From Actinomycetota bacterium (GTDB lineage Bacteria > Actinomycetota > Aquicultoria > Aquicultorales > Aquicultoraceae): 11,195 nt of DNA. Positions 1 through 5,731 of this stretch are shown here, piece after piece. The translations under genes were made by a program, and so were the position numbers. The notes under the pieces are model-generated. The model ran no database searches, had not been told where the DNA came from, and saw only the letters and a list, made by a program, of their open reading frames with translations. The DNA is taken from positions 1 to 11,195 of the forward strand of contig JASEIR010000039.1 of assembly GCA_030017355.1 (NCBI GenBank), given 5' to 3'. How positions within the stretch are numbered: the first letter of the stretch is position 1; every line of letters starts with the position of its first letter.

Positions 1-34
1 TCCCTCAGGGCCTTACGGCCCTTCGGGATGACAG
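1..34. repeat. REP-like palindrome, cut by the window edge
   Basis: A GC-rich hairpin: AGGGCC (7-12), loop TTAC, GGCCCT (17-22), with an outer CCC (2-4) / GGG (25-27) pairing, ending in GGGATGACAG. The end resembles the AATGACAG ends of the palindromic elements near 2064 and 2108. Such short elements are dispersed between genes in many environmental bacterial genomes. The left part lies outside the window, so its full extent is unknown. Confidence 0.6.
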
Positions 35-121
35 AGGATAAAATGCAAAATCCCTGAATTTAGAAGTTCTGCATAAAGGAAGTTTTGCTTAAAGCAGAGA
101 AGGTATATGTAAAACAAGCGG

Positions 122-150
122 TTGCAAACCACAAAGAAATGATAGATAAT
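122..150 (+). promoter_or_regulatory. Candidate sigma-70-type promoter for the M15 peptidase gene
   Basis: TTGCAA (122-127), a 17-bp spacer and GATAAT (145-150) match the housekeeping consensus at 4/6 and 5/6. It would give a leader of roughly 130 nt before the ATG at 286. The rest of 35-285 shows no convincing gene. One open frame, 85-201, could encode 38 residues from a TTG, but its Shine-Dalgarno is badly spaced and I do not call it a gene. Confidence 0.35.
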
Positions 151-263
151 TTACTCATCGTACTAGCCATAGATAATTTCATAGACAATTTAAATTATTA
201 GCGGCAAGAATTAAACCGACCATTAAAAATTATAGAAGAACAGCGCTATTCTAGGGCTTGCCC

Positions 264-285
264 AGGAGTATCTTAGGAGTATCTT
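264..285 (+). promoter_or_regulatory. Duplicated Shine-Dalgarno segment
   Basis: The 11-mer AGGAGTATCTT occurs twice back to back (264-274 and 275-285), directly before the ATG at 286. The second copy puts GGAG about 7 nt before the start, which is ideal spacing and fixes the start codon. The first copy is 11 nt further upstream and could act as a standby ribosome site or simply be a recent slippage duplication. Confidence 0.6.
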
Positions 286-987
286 ATGGCGTTAACAAAA
301 CAGCAGATAATGCGGCTTTTTGGCGATTTTGATTACTCAGAAGACCCAAAAAGGAAAGGGGCTATAAGCATTGCCCCGAAGTGGATTGAGCTTAATATCA
401 TAAAAATCGACACGCCATTTGGTAAACTCCTGTGCAATAAAAAAGTGGCGTATCAGATCGGAAATTTTTTAAAAGAAGGCTATGAGCTTGGATTAATCCG
501 CAGTTGCGCAGGTATCTTTGTTCCTCGGCATAAGATGTGGAATCCAAAGCGTGGCCTTTCTGATCATTCGTGGGGCATAGCTGTTGACGTAAATGCAGAT
601 GAAGGCAAAGACGGCAAAGGCGGAAAGCTCAATATGGGCGATAATAGCTATGCCGATCCCAAGCTAAAAGAGCTTGGAGAAAAATGGGGCCTTGAATGCG
701 GAGATGATTGGAAGGGCTTTAAGGATGGCATGCATTTTGCAGTTATAAAAATTATAGAACCTCCCATAGGCGCTTCAGAATCATCAAGCGCAACATCCAA
801 AGAATCATCAAGCGCAGCATCCAAAAGCAAAGAACTAAAACTGCACACAAAGCTGTATAATGTAGCGGTAGTAATTGCTGGATATAAACTTTCAACCATT
901 GGAACAGAAGAAAGCTCACAAGAAATTATTAAGACTGCAGAGAAGTTGGGTCTGCAGGCATACAGAGAAGAGAAGGAAACTATTTAG
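286..987 (+). CDS. M15-family peptidoglycan peptidase (VanY/endolysin-like)
   Basis: A 233-aa zinc peptidase of the D,D-carboxypeptidase / L-Ala-D-Glu endopeptidase type, which cleaves stem peptides of peptidoglycan. The metal motif SxHxxGxAxD is present as S92-D-H94-S-W-G97-I-A99-V-D101. The second metal histidine is H150 in GMHF, after a GLECGDDW segment where the catalytic acidic residue normally lies. Expected zinc ligands are H94, D101 and H150. Residues about 163-183 form a Ser/Ala/Lys/Glu linker made by an 8-residue duplication, followed by a roughly 45-residue C-terminal module that I do not recognise. No signal peptide is visible, which is more typical of phage endolysins or of proteins exported by another route than of a secreted housekeeping carboxypeptidase. 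It is followed 94 bp later by an unknown gene on the same strand; the pair may be a prophage remnant, but nothing else phage-like is present. Confidence 0.88.
   Translation: MALTKQQIMRLFGDFDYSEDPKRKGAISIAPKWIELNIIKIDTPFGKLLCNKKVAYQIGNFLKEGYELGLIRSCAGIFVPRHKMWNPKRGLSDHSWGIAVDVNADEGKDGKGGKLNMGDNSYADPKLKELGEKWGLECGDDWKGFKDGMHFAVIKIIEPPIGASESSSATSKESSSAASKSKELKLHTKLYNVAVVIAGYKLSTIGTEESSQEIIKTAEKLGLQAYREEKETI
778..825 (+). repeat. 24-bp in-frame tandem duplication in the linker
   Basis: Two 24-bp units (778-801 and 802-825) differ at one base and encode ESSSATSK and ESSSAASK. They form the flexible linker between the peptidase domain and the C-terminal module. The near identity at DNA level suggests a recent duplication. 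Confidence 0.85.
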
Positions 988-1081
988 GGTCTGCTCTTTA
1001 CTAAAATCTCATGTAAATATATAAATGTATTAAGGCTACTTGTAGCTCTCTGCAAAAATTGCAAGTAAGAAGGGATCGAGC

Positions 1082-1447
1082 ATGCAGATCGAGATTCAAA
1101 TTTTTCACAGCGATTATTCGCTGGGATTTAATCTAATCGAAAGACCGAGATTTCCGGACAGACGCGGAATAATCGTCCCGGGCGAGGCAATCATTATGCC
1201 ATTTCCGCATACCTATGTGGTAGGCGACGAGGTTATCGAGGAGAACGAGACGATTTTTTTAAAAGTTGAAGTAAACGAGGATACCGATATAGCTGAGTTT
1301 GCAAATTGGCTGTGCGGCAAACTAAAAGAACATGAAGAAAAGATATTTTCAATATCGGTTGAAGGCACAAAGGTTCCAATTGATGAAGCTGCGCTTACTC
1401 AAGCAATAGAAAATGCAGTTAAAAAAACAACAGCAAGCCGCAGCTAA
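1082..1447 (+). CDS. Unrecognised 121-aa protein with frameshift-truncated repeat tail
   Basis: I do not recognise a family. The ATG follows AAGGGA at a suitable distance. The N-terminal half (residues 1-60) reads as beta-rich with prolines and phenylalanines; residues about 65-115 are acidic and helical. No signal peptide or membrane segment is seen. The stop codon lies inside the first unit of a 21-bp tandem repeat. Just upstream is a run of seven A (1421-1427) encoding K114-K115. Loss of one A, or a +1 slip there, would replace the last six residues by 27 residues containing two QQA(A/V)ANK units, ending at the TAG at 1509-1511 (142 aa in total). The longer form may be the ancestral or an alternative product. 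Its position after the M15 peptidase gene could suggest a shared role, but this is not shown. Confidence 0.6.
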   Translation: MQIEIQIFHSDYSLGFNLIERPRFPDRRGIIVPGEAIIMPFPHTYVVGDEVIEENETIFLKVEVNEDTDIAEFANWLCGKLKEHEEKIFSISVEGTKVPIDEAALTQAIENAVKKTTASRS

Positions 1448-1511
1448 TAAACAGCAAGCCGTAGCTAATAAACAGCAAGCCGTATTGCAGCTAATAAAAA
1501 GTAAACCGTAG
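1431..1511 (+). repeat. 21-bp tandem repeat across the 3' end of the gene
   Basis: Units of the type CAGCAAGCCGTAGCTAATAAA start at 1431, 1452 and 1473 (the third has a small insertion), followed by a degenerate fourth copy to about 1511. The period is a multiple of three. In the frame shifted by +1 from the gene the array is open and encodes QQAAANK-QQAVANK-QQAV; in the gene's own frame every unit contains stop codons. That pattern suggests the array was once coding. Confidence 0.85.
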
Positions 1512-1798
1512 CTAATAGCTAAGCCCTTTAAATTTTCCATTCCAGTTAATCCATCGAATTTTGATTATGCCATGGATTTGCTGCCAACCCATGGCTCTTA
1601 TTTTTATGTCCATAATGTTTCTCTTGCGTGAGAATGGGCAGTTTGCCAACTGAAATATGGCGTATATAGAGACCCGTGCATAAGTCTAACAAGAATATAT
1701 AACGAGAGTATGGCCTGTATTTATGAGCTGTGCGTATTAACACTTAAAGGTAATCTGTCATGCGTTAAATAATCATATCATATGGGTAATAATAGGTA
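1512..1798. other. Intergenic stretch without a recognisable gene
   Basis: No reading frame here has a start, ribosome site and protein-like composition together. A minus-strand frame at 1546-1743 (65 codons) has no supporting ribosome site and gives a protein I do not recognise. A short GGGCA/TGCC-type hairpin lies near 1635-1646. No tRNA, rRNA or riboswitch that I know is visible. Confidence 0.5.
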
Positions 1799-1859
1799 AG
1801 CTCTCCCGTGGAATAAAAACAATCTTTTGATTGTTGGGCCTTGCACGCACGGGAGGGCT
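1799..1859 (+). other. Isolated 61-nt nested stem-loop, possible structured RNA
   Basis: A 12-bp outer stem pairs 1799-1810 (AGCTCTCCCGTG) with 1848-1859 (CACGGGAGGGCT), with one G-U pair. Inside it sits a perfect 7-bp hairpin AACAATC (1818-1824), loop TTTT, GATTGTT (1829-1835). The segment GGGCCTTGCACG after the inner hairpin is unpaired. It is followed only by a weak TATTTTAA tract, so it is a poor intrinsic terminator. It lies about 410 bp from the nearest gene end and matches no RNA family I can name. It could be a small RNA, a long-stem element or the end of a mobile element. The stretch 1860-1950 shows nothing more. Confidence 0.5.
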
Positions 1860-1950
1860 ATTTTAATGGTGTATGTTAACTAGACCTAATTTCAGTAATT
1901 TTGCAAATTACATCTGTGCTGATTAAACAGTGCAAACTTTGCCTAACTGC

Positions 1951-2000
1951 CATTGCGAGCATATTATTGCCATTGCGAGCATATTATTGCCATTGCGAGC
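1951..2000. repeat. 20-bp tandem repeat feeding into a REP element
   Basis: The unit CATTGCGAGCATATTATTGC begins at 1951 and 1971, and its first ten bases recur at 1991, where they form the left arm of the palindromic element. The outer end of the REP appears to have been copied stepwise by slippage. Confidence 0.85.
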
Positions 2001-2110
2001 GAAGCGAAGCAATCTCAAAAAGAATGTAAAGAGATTGCCGCGTCGCCCTGACGGGCTCGCAATGACAGTTTCTCTTACTTGTCGCCCTAGCGGGCTCCTC
2101 GCAATGACAG
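1991..2110. repeat. REP/MITE-like palindromic element with duplicated right end
   Basis: CATTGCGAGC (1991-2000) pairs perfectly with GCTCGCAATG (2055-2064), and GCAATCTC (2009-2016) with GAGATTGC (2031-2038), giving a two-tier hairpin. The right end is repeated: GTCGCCCT...CTCGCAATGACAGTTTCT occurs at 2042 and, with small changes, at 2081-2115. This CATTGCGAGC...GCAATGACAG layout is a common class of short extragenic palindrome in environmental bacteria. An apparent 66-codon plus-strand frame over this region is only the translated repeat. Confidence 0.85.
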
Positions 2111-2116
2111 TTTCTG

Positions 2117-2190
2117 TTCCCCTTCCTTGAAGGGGGCTAGGGGAGGGTGAAACGGTCTCTTGTCCCTACGGGGCCCCTCACGATGACGAA
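2117..2190. repeat. Second and third REP-like hairpins nested beside the first
   Basis: CCCCTTC (2119-2125), loop CTT, GAAGGGG (2129-2135) is a perfect 7-bp hairpin, continued by GGCTAGGGGAGGG, a sequence style common in extragenic palindromes. A further GC-rich segment, GTCCCTACGGGGCCCCTCA (2162-2180) followed by CGATGACGAAG, resembles the element at the left edge of the window. Three palindrome classes side by side suggest a preferred landing site. No T-tract follows, so terminator function is unlikely. Confidence 0.6.
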
Positions 2191-2234
2191 GCGGTTGAAT
2201 CGCAAGATCCCTAAAGCTTGAATGCTCGCAAATG

Positions 2235-2366
2235 CTAGTTAAGAATTTTATCAAAAACCCCTGGCATGTTTACAATGGCCAACATCACCAGAAGAACTAT
2301 TACTCCAATAATTGCCAAGATAGTAAGCCAATGCAAATTCTTAATCGTTTGCCATAATTTGCTCAT
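2235..2366 (-). CDS. 43-aa single-span membrane peptide
   Basis: The minus strand encodes 43 residues starting MSKLWQTIKN and ending MPGVFDKILN, with a central run of about 19 hydrophobic residues (LTILAIIGVIVLLVMLAIV, residues 14-32) that would span the membrane once. The positively charged N-terminus (K3, K9) suggests the N-terminus stays inside. AGAGGGG lies about 10 nt before the ATG, a plausible ribosome site. The protein-like charge distribution and clean hydrophobic core support a real gene. I do not recognise a family. It stands alone on its strand among palindromic elements. Confidence 0.6.
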   Translation of the reverse strand: MSKLWQTIKNLHWLTILAIIGVIVLLVMLAIVNMPGVFDKILN

Positions 2367-2557
2367 TTAATCATTGCCCCTCTAACTATTGGATTATTAA
2401 ATAAAGACAACCACCTGCTACATATACTAGTGCTTGTAGTATTAAGACTAGCATAGTGTGTAGATTGTATAATACCATTGTTTGGGATAAAATCCCCTGT
2501 ATTGGTGAGCAATGGGGAGTCTAGCTATGTGAAATATTCACAAGTATCCGAAGCCCA

Positions 2558-2592
2558 AGGGCCGTTGTTATAGTTGATAATGGCCCTATAAC
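2558..2592 (+). other. Possible H-type pseudoknot or switching hairpins before a mini-ORF
   Basis: AGGGCC (2558-2563) can pair with GGCCCT (2582-2587), and GTTATAG (2567-2573), inside that loop, can pair with CTATAAC (2586-2592). The pairs interleave and overlap by two bases, so they form either a pseudoknot or two exclusive hairpins. Eight bases later comes AAGGGAG (2601-2607), 9 nt before an ATG at 2617 that opens only a 6-codon frame (MRKLRQ, stop at 2635-2637). It resembles a leader without its gene. The remaining bases of 2367-2704 hold no gene that I can support. Confidence 0.3.
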
Positions 2593-2704
2593 TGAACGAA
2601 AAGGGAGAATTGGAAAATGCGCAAATTAAGACAATAAAATTAAGACGGCATAAATTAGAGCAGCAAATCCAGGAAATATAGACCGACTAACGAAAATCCT
2701 TATG

Positions 2705-2896
2705 CTAGCTTATTCCTTTAACTGCTCTATAAAAATCGCACTCCATGCAGTTTGCTAGCTTTTGCGCAAAAGTTCCCTGAACTTTACCGCCACACATTGT
2801 TCCAGCTATTCGCCAGCACTCATTTCCATTGTTTGGATATGCTGGGCAATCGTTTGATTTATCTCTACCACATTTCTTAAACTCCCAACAATTCAC
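2705..2896 (-). CDS. Two-CW domain small cysteine-rich protein
   Basis: A 63-aa protein with two Cys-Trp pairs and a regular cysteine pattern: C3-W4, C9, C17-P, C27-W28, C35, C50 and C53 (CMEC). This matches the short 'two-CW domain' family seen in anaerobes; its function is not established, and the cysteines suggest zinc or another metal site. Start choice: the frame can begin at a GTG at 2905, but that GTG overlaps the Shine-Dalgarno AAGGAG. The GTG at 2896 lies 8 nt after that site and gives the family-like N-terminus M-N-C-W-E-F. It lies downstream of the Rrf2 gene on the same strand with a 224-bp gap, so probably has its own promoter. Confidence 0.82.
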   Translation of the reverse strand: MNCWEFKKCGRDKSNDCPAYPNNGNECWRIAGTMCGGKVQGTFAQKLANCMECDFYRAVKGIS

Positions 2897-3120
2897 TTGT
2901 ATCACTCCTTGTCTATATTTGCATAGCGAGCTGGCGCGCGCTGAAAATAGTTATCGACTAACTGGCTAGATTTATTCATTCCCCTATTATGGTTAAATAC
3001 GAAATGCATAGGAGGTCCTGAAAATGCGTAGAGGGCTCTGATTTTGTTGGATGGCGTTTATTCGGGAGGCAAGTCTAAGGCACGTCTAGAATAATGCTAG
3101 GAATAGTACTGGGAATAATC
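2897..3120. other. Intergenic region with an orphan ribosome site
   Basis: On the plus strand a perfect AGGAGGT (3010-3016) lies 7 nt before an ATG (3024) that opens a frame of only five codons (MRRGL, stop TGA 3039-3041). The frame stays open after that TGA to a TAG about 20 codons on. It may be a relic of a gene or a leader peptide. On the minus strand the region carries the ribosome site of the two-CW gene; no clear promoter is seen. Confidence 0.3.
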
Positions 3121-3132
3121 CTAGGAATAATG
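3097..3132. repeat. 12-bp tandem repeat over the Rrf2 stop codon
   Basis: Three 12-bp units (3097-3108, 3109-3120, 3121-3132) of the form CTAGGAATAATG, with 2-3 differences, and a degenerate fourth at about 3085-3096. The unit at 3121-3132 contains the last codons and TAG stop of the rrf2 gene, so the array looks like slippage copies of the gene's 3' end. Confidence 0.7.
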
Positions 3133-3552
3133 GTCCTGCACTTTTAACCTTTGGCGCTCTACTAAATCAGCTAAAGTTAGAGAACCCAGCGTCTTATTTA
3201 TTGATTCATGCAGTTCTTTCCATACATCATGTGCAGCGCAATCGTTAACCCTAGAGCAGATTTTAGGAATATCGACGCAGTCCACAGGGGCTAGCGAGCC
3301 CTCTAGAGCCTGGACTATATCGAGAAGCTTTATCTGGCGAGCATCCTTGGTCAATACATATCCGCCGCTAGCTCCGCGGATGCTCCTAATAAAGCCTGCT
3401 GCTTTTAGTGTTGGAATTATCTGCTCAAGATATTTTATTGATATTCCTTGCCTGTTTGCCATGTCTTTCAAAGAAACTGGTCCTTTGTCGCAATGCAAAG
3501 CAATATCGAGCATAGCTCTAGTTCCATATCGGCTTTTAGTTGATAGTTTCAT
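3121..3552 (-). CDS. Rrf2-family transcriptional regulator, probable [2Fe-2S] sensor
   Basis: A 143-aa Rrf2/IscR-like DNA-binding protein. The N-terminal MKLSTKSRYGTRAMLDIA is typical, followed by the winged helix (about 26-70, with KYLEQII and RGASGGYVL wing) and the dimerisation helix. Three cysteines, C92, C99 and C105, occupy the cluster-binding loop in a C-x6-C-x5-C spacing; IscR has C-x5-C-x5-C at nearly the same positions, so an iron-sulfur cluster sensing redox, iron-sulfur status or NO is likely. E43, a residue that matters for site discrimination in IscR, is present. Length is normal. No isc/suf genes accompany it, so the target is unknown; the flanking nhaD and two-CW genes are possible. 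Its own promoter carries a repeat that overlaps the -10, suggesting autorepression. The ribosome site is weak (GGGGA, long spacing). Confidence 0.9.
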   Translation of the reverse strand: MKLSTKSRYGTRAMLDIALHCDKGPVSLKDMANRQGISIKYLEQIIPTLKAAGFIRSIRGASGGYVLTKDARQIKLLDIVQALEGSLAPVDCVDIPKICSRVNDCAAHDVWKELHESINKTLGSLTLADLVERQRLKVQDHYS

Positions 3553-3691
3553 GCATAAGTCACATCCCCAAATAGCAAAACTCTAAGGATAACTTTTCAA
3601 TTCTGGTCTGGCTTGAGTGACTAGTTCTACAAATCTGCTTTTGTGTTTGAGAGTTTGGTAAGAGGACGATTCGCTGCTAAATATAAAACTT

Positions 3692-3744
3692 GGTATCCTA
3701 GTAACACTATAGGTATTCTAGACATATTTTAGCAGAAAAGTCAA
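3692..3744 (-). promoter_or_regulatory. rrf2 promoter with overlapping repeat operator
   Basis: On the minus strand TTGACT (3744-3739), an 18-bp spacer and TAGAAT (3720-3715) form a good housekeeping promoter with a start near 3708. Two 10-bp direct repeats GGTATYCTAG (plus-strand view, 3692-3701 and 3712-3721), 20 bp apart centre to centre, cover the -10 and early transcribed region. Within them CCTA-N9-TAGG also forms a loose dyad, as Rrf2 sites often do. This arrangement suits autorepression. A long leader of about 155 nt follows. Confidence 0.5.
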
Positions 3745-3805
3745 TAAGCAACTAGGATTTTAGAGGTTATTTTCATGCCTTGGTATAAAATCTTGAGTGT
3801 ATAGG

Positions 3806-5068
3806 TTATCTTAACAGGTATTCAAGATACCAGATGGCGATGCCGCATACATAGCCAACAGTTGCTGGCAATGTGGCTACTTTGAGGTAGTTACTGAAAT
3901 TAAGGTCCTTCACAATGCCCATTGCTATAATTCCAGCTGCTGAACCAACCAAAAGCAATGAGCCGCCTGTTCCGAGCGTGAGTGCTGCTAGTACCCAAAT
4001 AGAGGGTTCTGAGGTATTTATAATATTCATTGCTGCAGCAGTTAAAGGGACGTTGTCCACAACGGCTGATAACAAACCCATGACTGAATTTCCAATGATG
4101 TAGCGCTGCAAACTTGGATTGCTTCCAAATAGGCTGTCTGATAAACTTTTTAAGATTCCGAAGTGGCCTAGGGCAGCTACCGCCAGCAGTATACCAATAA
4201 AAAACTTCAAGCTAGATATGTCGACTCTTTGCAGTAAATGCTCAATGGATGCAGTAAAATGTGACTGGTGGTTTGGTAATTTTATCTTAAGTAAGTCAAT
4301 TAAAATCCAGGTAAAGCCAAGGCCTGTTAGAAGCCCCATATAAGGTTTCAGGCCAAAACTATGGAAAATAAACGGAAGAGAAAATGAGCCGAGCGTAAAT
4401 CCAATGACTACTTTCTCTGAGAAGAGAAGCTTAATATTTTCGAATTTAGGAGCATGCTCGCTTCCTTTGCTGATTTTTTTAGTGATTAAAACAGCTGCGA
4501 TCAGATAAATGGCTAAAGAGGGTGCAAATCCATATAGAATTACATCGCTGCTTGAAAATTTTCCCTTTAACCAGAGCATGGTTGTGGTTACATCACCAAT
4601 TGGAGAGAAGGCTCCACCAGCATTTGCAGATATAACAACCAATGAGACAGCCACAATAAGGTTTTTCCCCTTGAAGAAAAGGCGGGAAAGCTGACTAAAT
4701 ACAACGGAAGTTGTTAGGTTATCTATTATTGCCGAAGAAACAAAAGCAAGGCTTGAGATTAGCCATAGTTGCTGGGCGTTGTTGAGTTTCTTGGCAAGAA
4801 GCCAGGTTCGTATGAGATCGAAAAACCTGTAATGCACTAATATTTCAACAAGGGCCATAGCCGAGAGCAAGAATACCACGATCCCAAAGATCTCCTCGCC
4901 TACTTTATTGAGATGAGCAGGCATGTTTATAGGATCATTGATAGCAATAAGTACCCATAGTAGGCCACCGAAGAGTAAAGCTATAGCACTCTTGCTGATT
5001 TTTAGTTTATGCTCGGCTGAAATTAATACGTAAGCAATTACGAATAATGTTGAAGCAAATAAAGCCAT
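3806..5068 (-). CDS. nhaD: NhaD-type Na+/H+ antiporter
   Basis: A 420-aa integral membrane antiporter of the ArsB/NhaD (ion transporter) superfamily that exports Na+ (or Li+) in exchange for protons, normally in alkaline or salty conditions. About a dozen hydrophobic segments cover the whole length. The NhaD hallmarks are present: the D116-N117-LTT motif, NAGGAFSPIGDVTT at 149-162 with D159, the second-half VDN motif (D338-N339) and a glycine-rich GTGGS segment at 366-370. The internal two-fold motif symmetry is typical. The ATG at 5068 follows AGGGG by 7 nt. The gene stands alone; the rrf2 promoter starts only about 60 bp beyond its stop. No clear promoter is visible upstream, only an AT-rich leader and a short AGCGAT/ATCGCT hairpin at 5160-5174. 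Confidence 0.92.
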   Translation of the reverse strand: MALFASTLFVIAYVLISAEHKLKISKSAIALLFGGLLWVLIAINDPINMPAHLNKVGEEIFGIVVFLLSAMALVEILVHYRFFDLIRTWLLAKKLNNAQQLWLISSLAFVSSAIIDNLTTSVVFSQLSRLFFKGKNLIVAVSLVVISANAGGAFSPIGDVTTTMLWLKGKFSSSDVILYGFAPSLAIYLIAAVLITKKISKGSEHAPKFENIKLLFSEKVVIGFTLGSFSLPFIFHSFGLKPYMGLLTGLGFTWILIDLLKIKLPNHQSHFTASIEHLLQRVDISSLKFFIGILLAVAALGHFGILKSLSDSLFGSNPSLQRYIIGNSVMGLLSAVVDNVPLTAAAMNIINTSEPSIWVLAALTLGTGGSLLLVGSAAGIIAMGIVKDLNFSNYLKVATLPATVGYVCGIAIWYLEYLLR

Positions 5069-5271
5069 ATCAGTCCCCTAAAATAGTTTTGTAATATTTT
5101 TGTATTATTAAGGATGTATTCTACCTATAATCTTTAGCCAGCTTCCATTTCTTATTTTTAGCGATAGGATCGCTCGGTATTTAAAGCCAACATTAAGATT
5201 TTAATTAATCTTGGACTAAAACTAAAGCGAAAATCCCTAAAAGTAATTTTAGGTAGCAGTCATTATGCTAT

Positions 5272-5300
5272 TTGCCATGTCTAGCGGTTGAGAGTAAAGT
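5272..5300 (+). promoter_or_regulatory. Candidate promoter of the DUF4342-thyA cluster
   Basis: TTGCCA (5272-5277), 17 bp, TAAAGT (5295-5300) match the -35/-10 consensus at 5/6 and 4/6. The start would lie near 5307, about 70 nt before the ATG at 5378. The region 5069-5271, between the divergent nhaD and this promoter, contains nothing else that I can assign. Confidence 0.4.
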
Positions 5301-5377
5301 AAAGTTAAAAATAGAAGGGCAAAAATTCCTGGACGGGGAGAATTATCTTGGAGCTTGATTATAAGGGGGTGCAATAA

Positions 5378-5731
5378 ATGGAAGAGTATATTGAGCACGA
5401 CAATCTAGAAAAAGAAGTTCCCGCAGAAAAAATGGCTGAGGAATCTGCCGAGGGCAAAAAAGAAAAAAAGCGAGTATATGTTGAGGAGTTGGAGGTTTCC
5501 GGCCAGCAGCTCTGGGATAGGATAAAAGAGCTTGCCCATGAATCAAACGTGCGAAGGGTTGTAATAAAGAACAGGGAAGGCCGAACTGTTCTAGATGTGC
5601 CGCTTTGGATAGCTGCAGCAGGCGGCCTAACAGCTGTTATGGCATTTCCTATCATATCTGCCATTGGGGTTATTGGCGGGCTGCTAGCTGGTATCAGGCT
5701 TGAAATTGAGAGAGAAGAGGAGATCTTATGA
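5378..5731 (+). CDS. DUF4342-domain small membrane-associated protein
   Basis: A 117-aa protein. Residues 1-30 are highly charged (Glu/Lys-rich, likely disordered). Residues about 31-70 carry the DUF4342 pattern: EELEVSG..LWDRIKELAHESNVRRVVIKN.EGR. Residues 71-105 form a hydrophobic glycine/alanine-rich hairpin that probably inserts in the membrane, followed by an acidic tail. The biochemical role of DUF4342 is not known. The start is fixed by AGGGGG 8 nt upstream of the ATG. Its TGA stop overlaps the ATG of the next gene (ATGA), so its translation is probably coupled to the thymidylate synthase. Confidence 0.78.
   Translation: MEEYIEHDNLEKEVPAEKMAEESAEGKKEKKRVYVEELEVSGQQLWDRIKELAHESNVRRVVIKNREGRTVLDVPLWIAAAGGLTAVMAFPIISAIGVIGGLLAGIRLEIEREEEIL

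Noticed and set aside
1546..1743. 65-codon minus-strand reading frame
   Set aside because: No ribosome site, odd composition and no family resemblance; left as intergenic.
1951..2000. CRISPR-like short repeats
   Set aside because: The 20-bp units are directly tandem, without spacers, and are copies of a REP arm.
1930..2130. 66-codon plus-strand reading frame
   Set aside because: It is a translation of the palindromic repeat cluster; similar frames occur wherever such repeats lie.
2119..2135. Intrinsic terminator at the CCCCTTC/GAAGGGG hairpin
   Set aside because: No T-tract follows on either strand and no gene ends close by; it belongs to the REP cluster.
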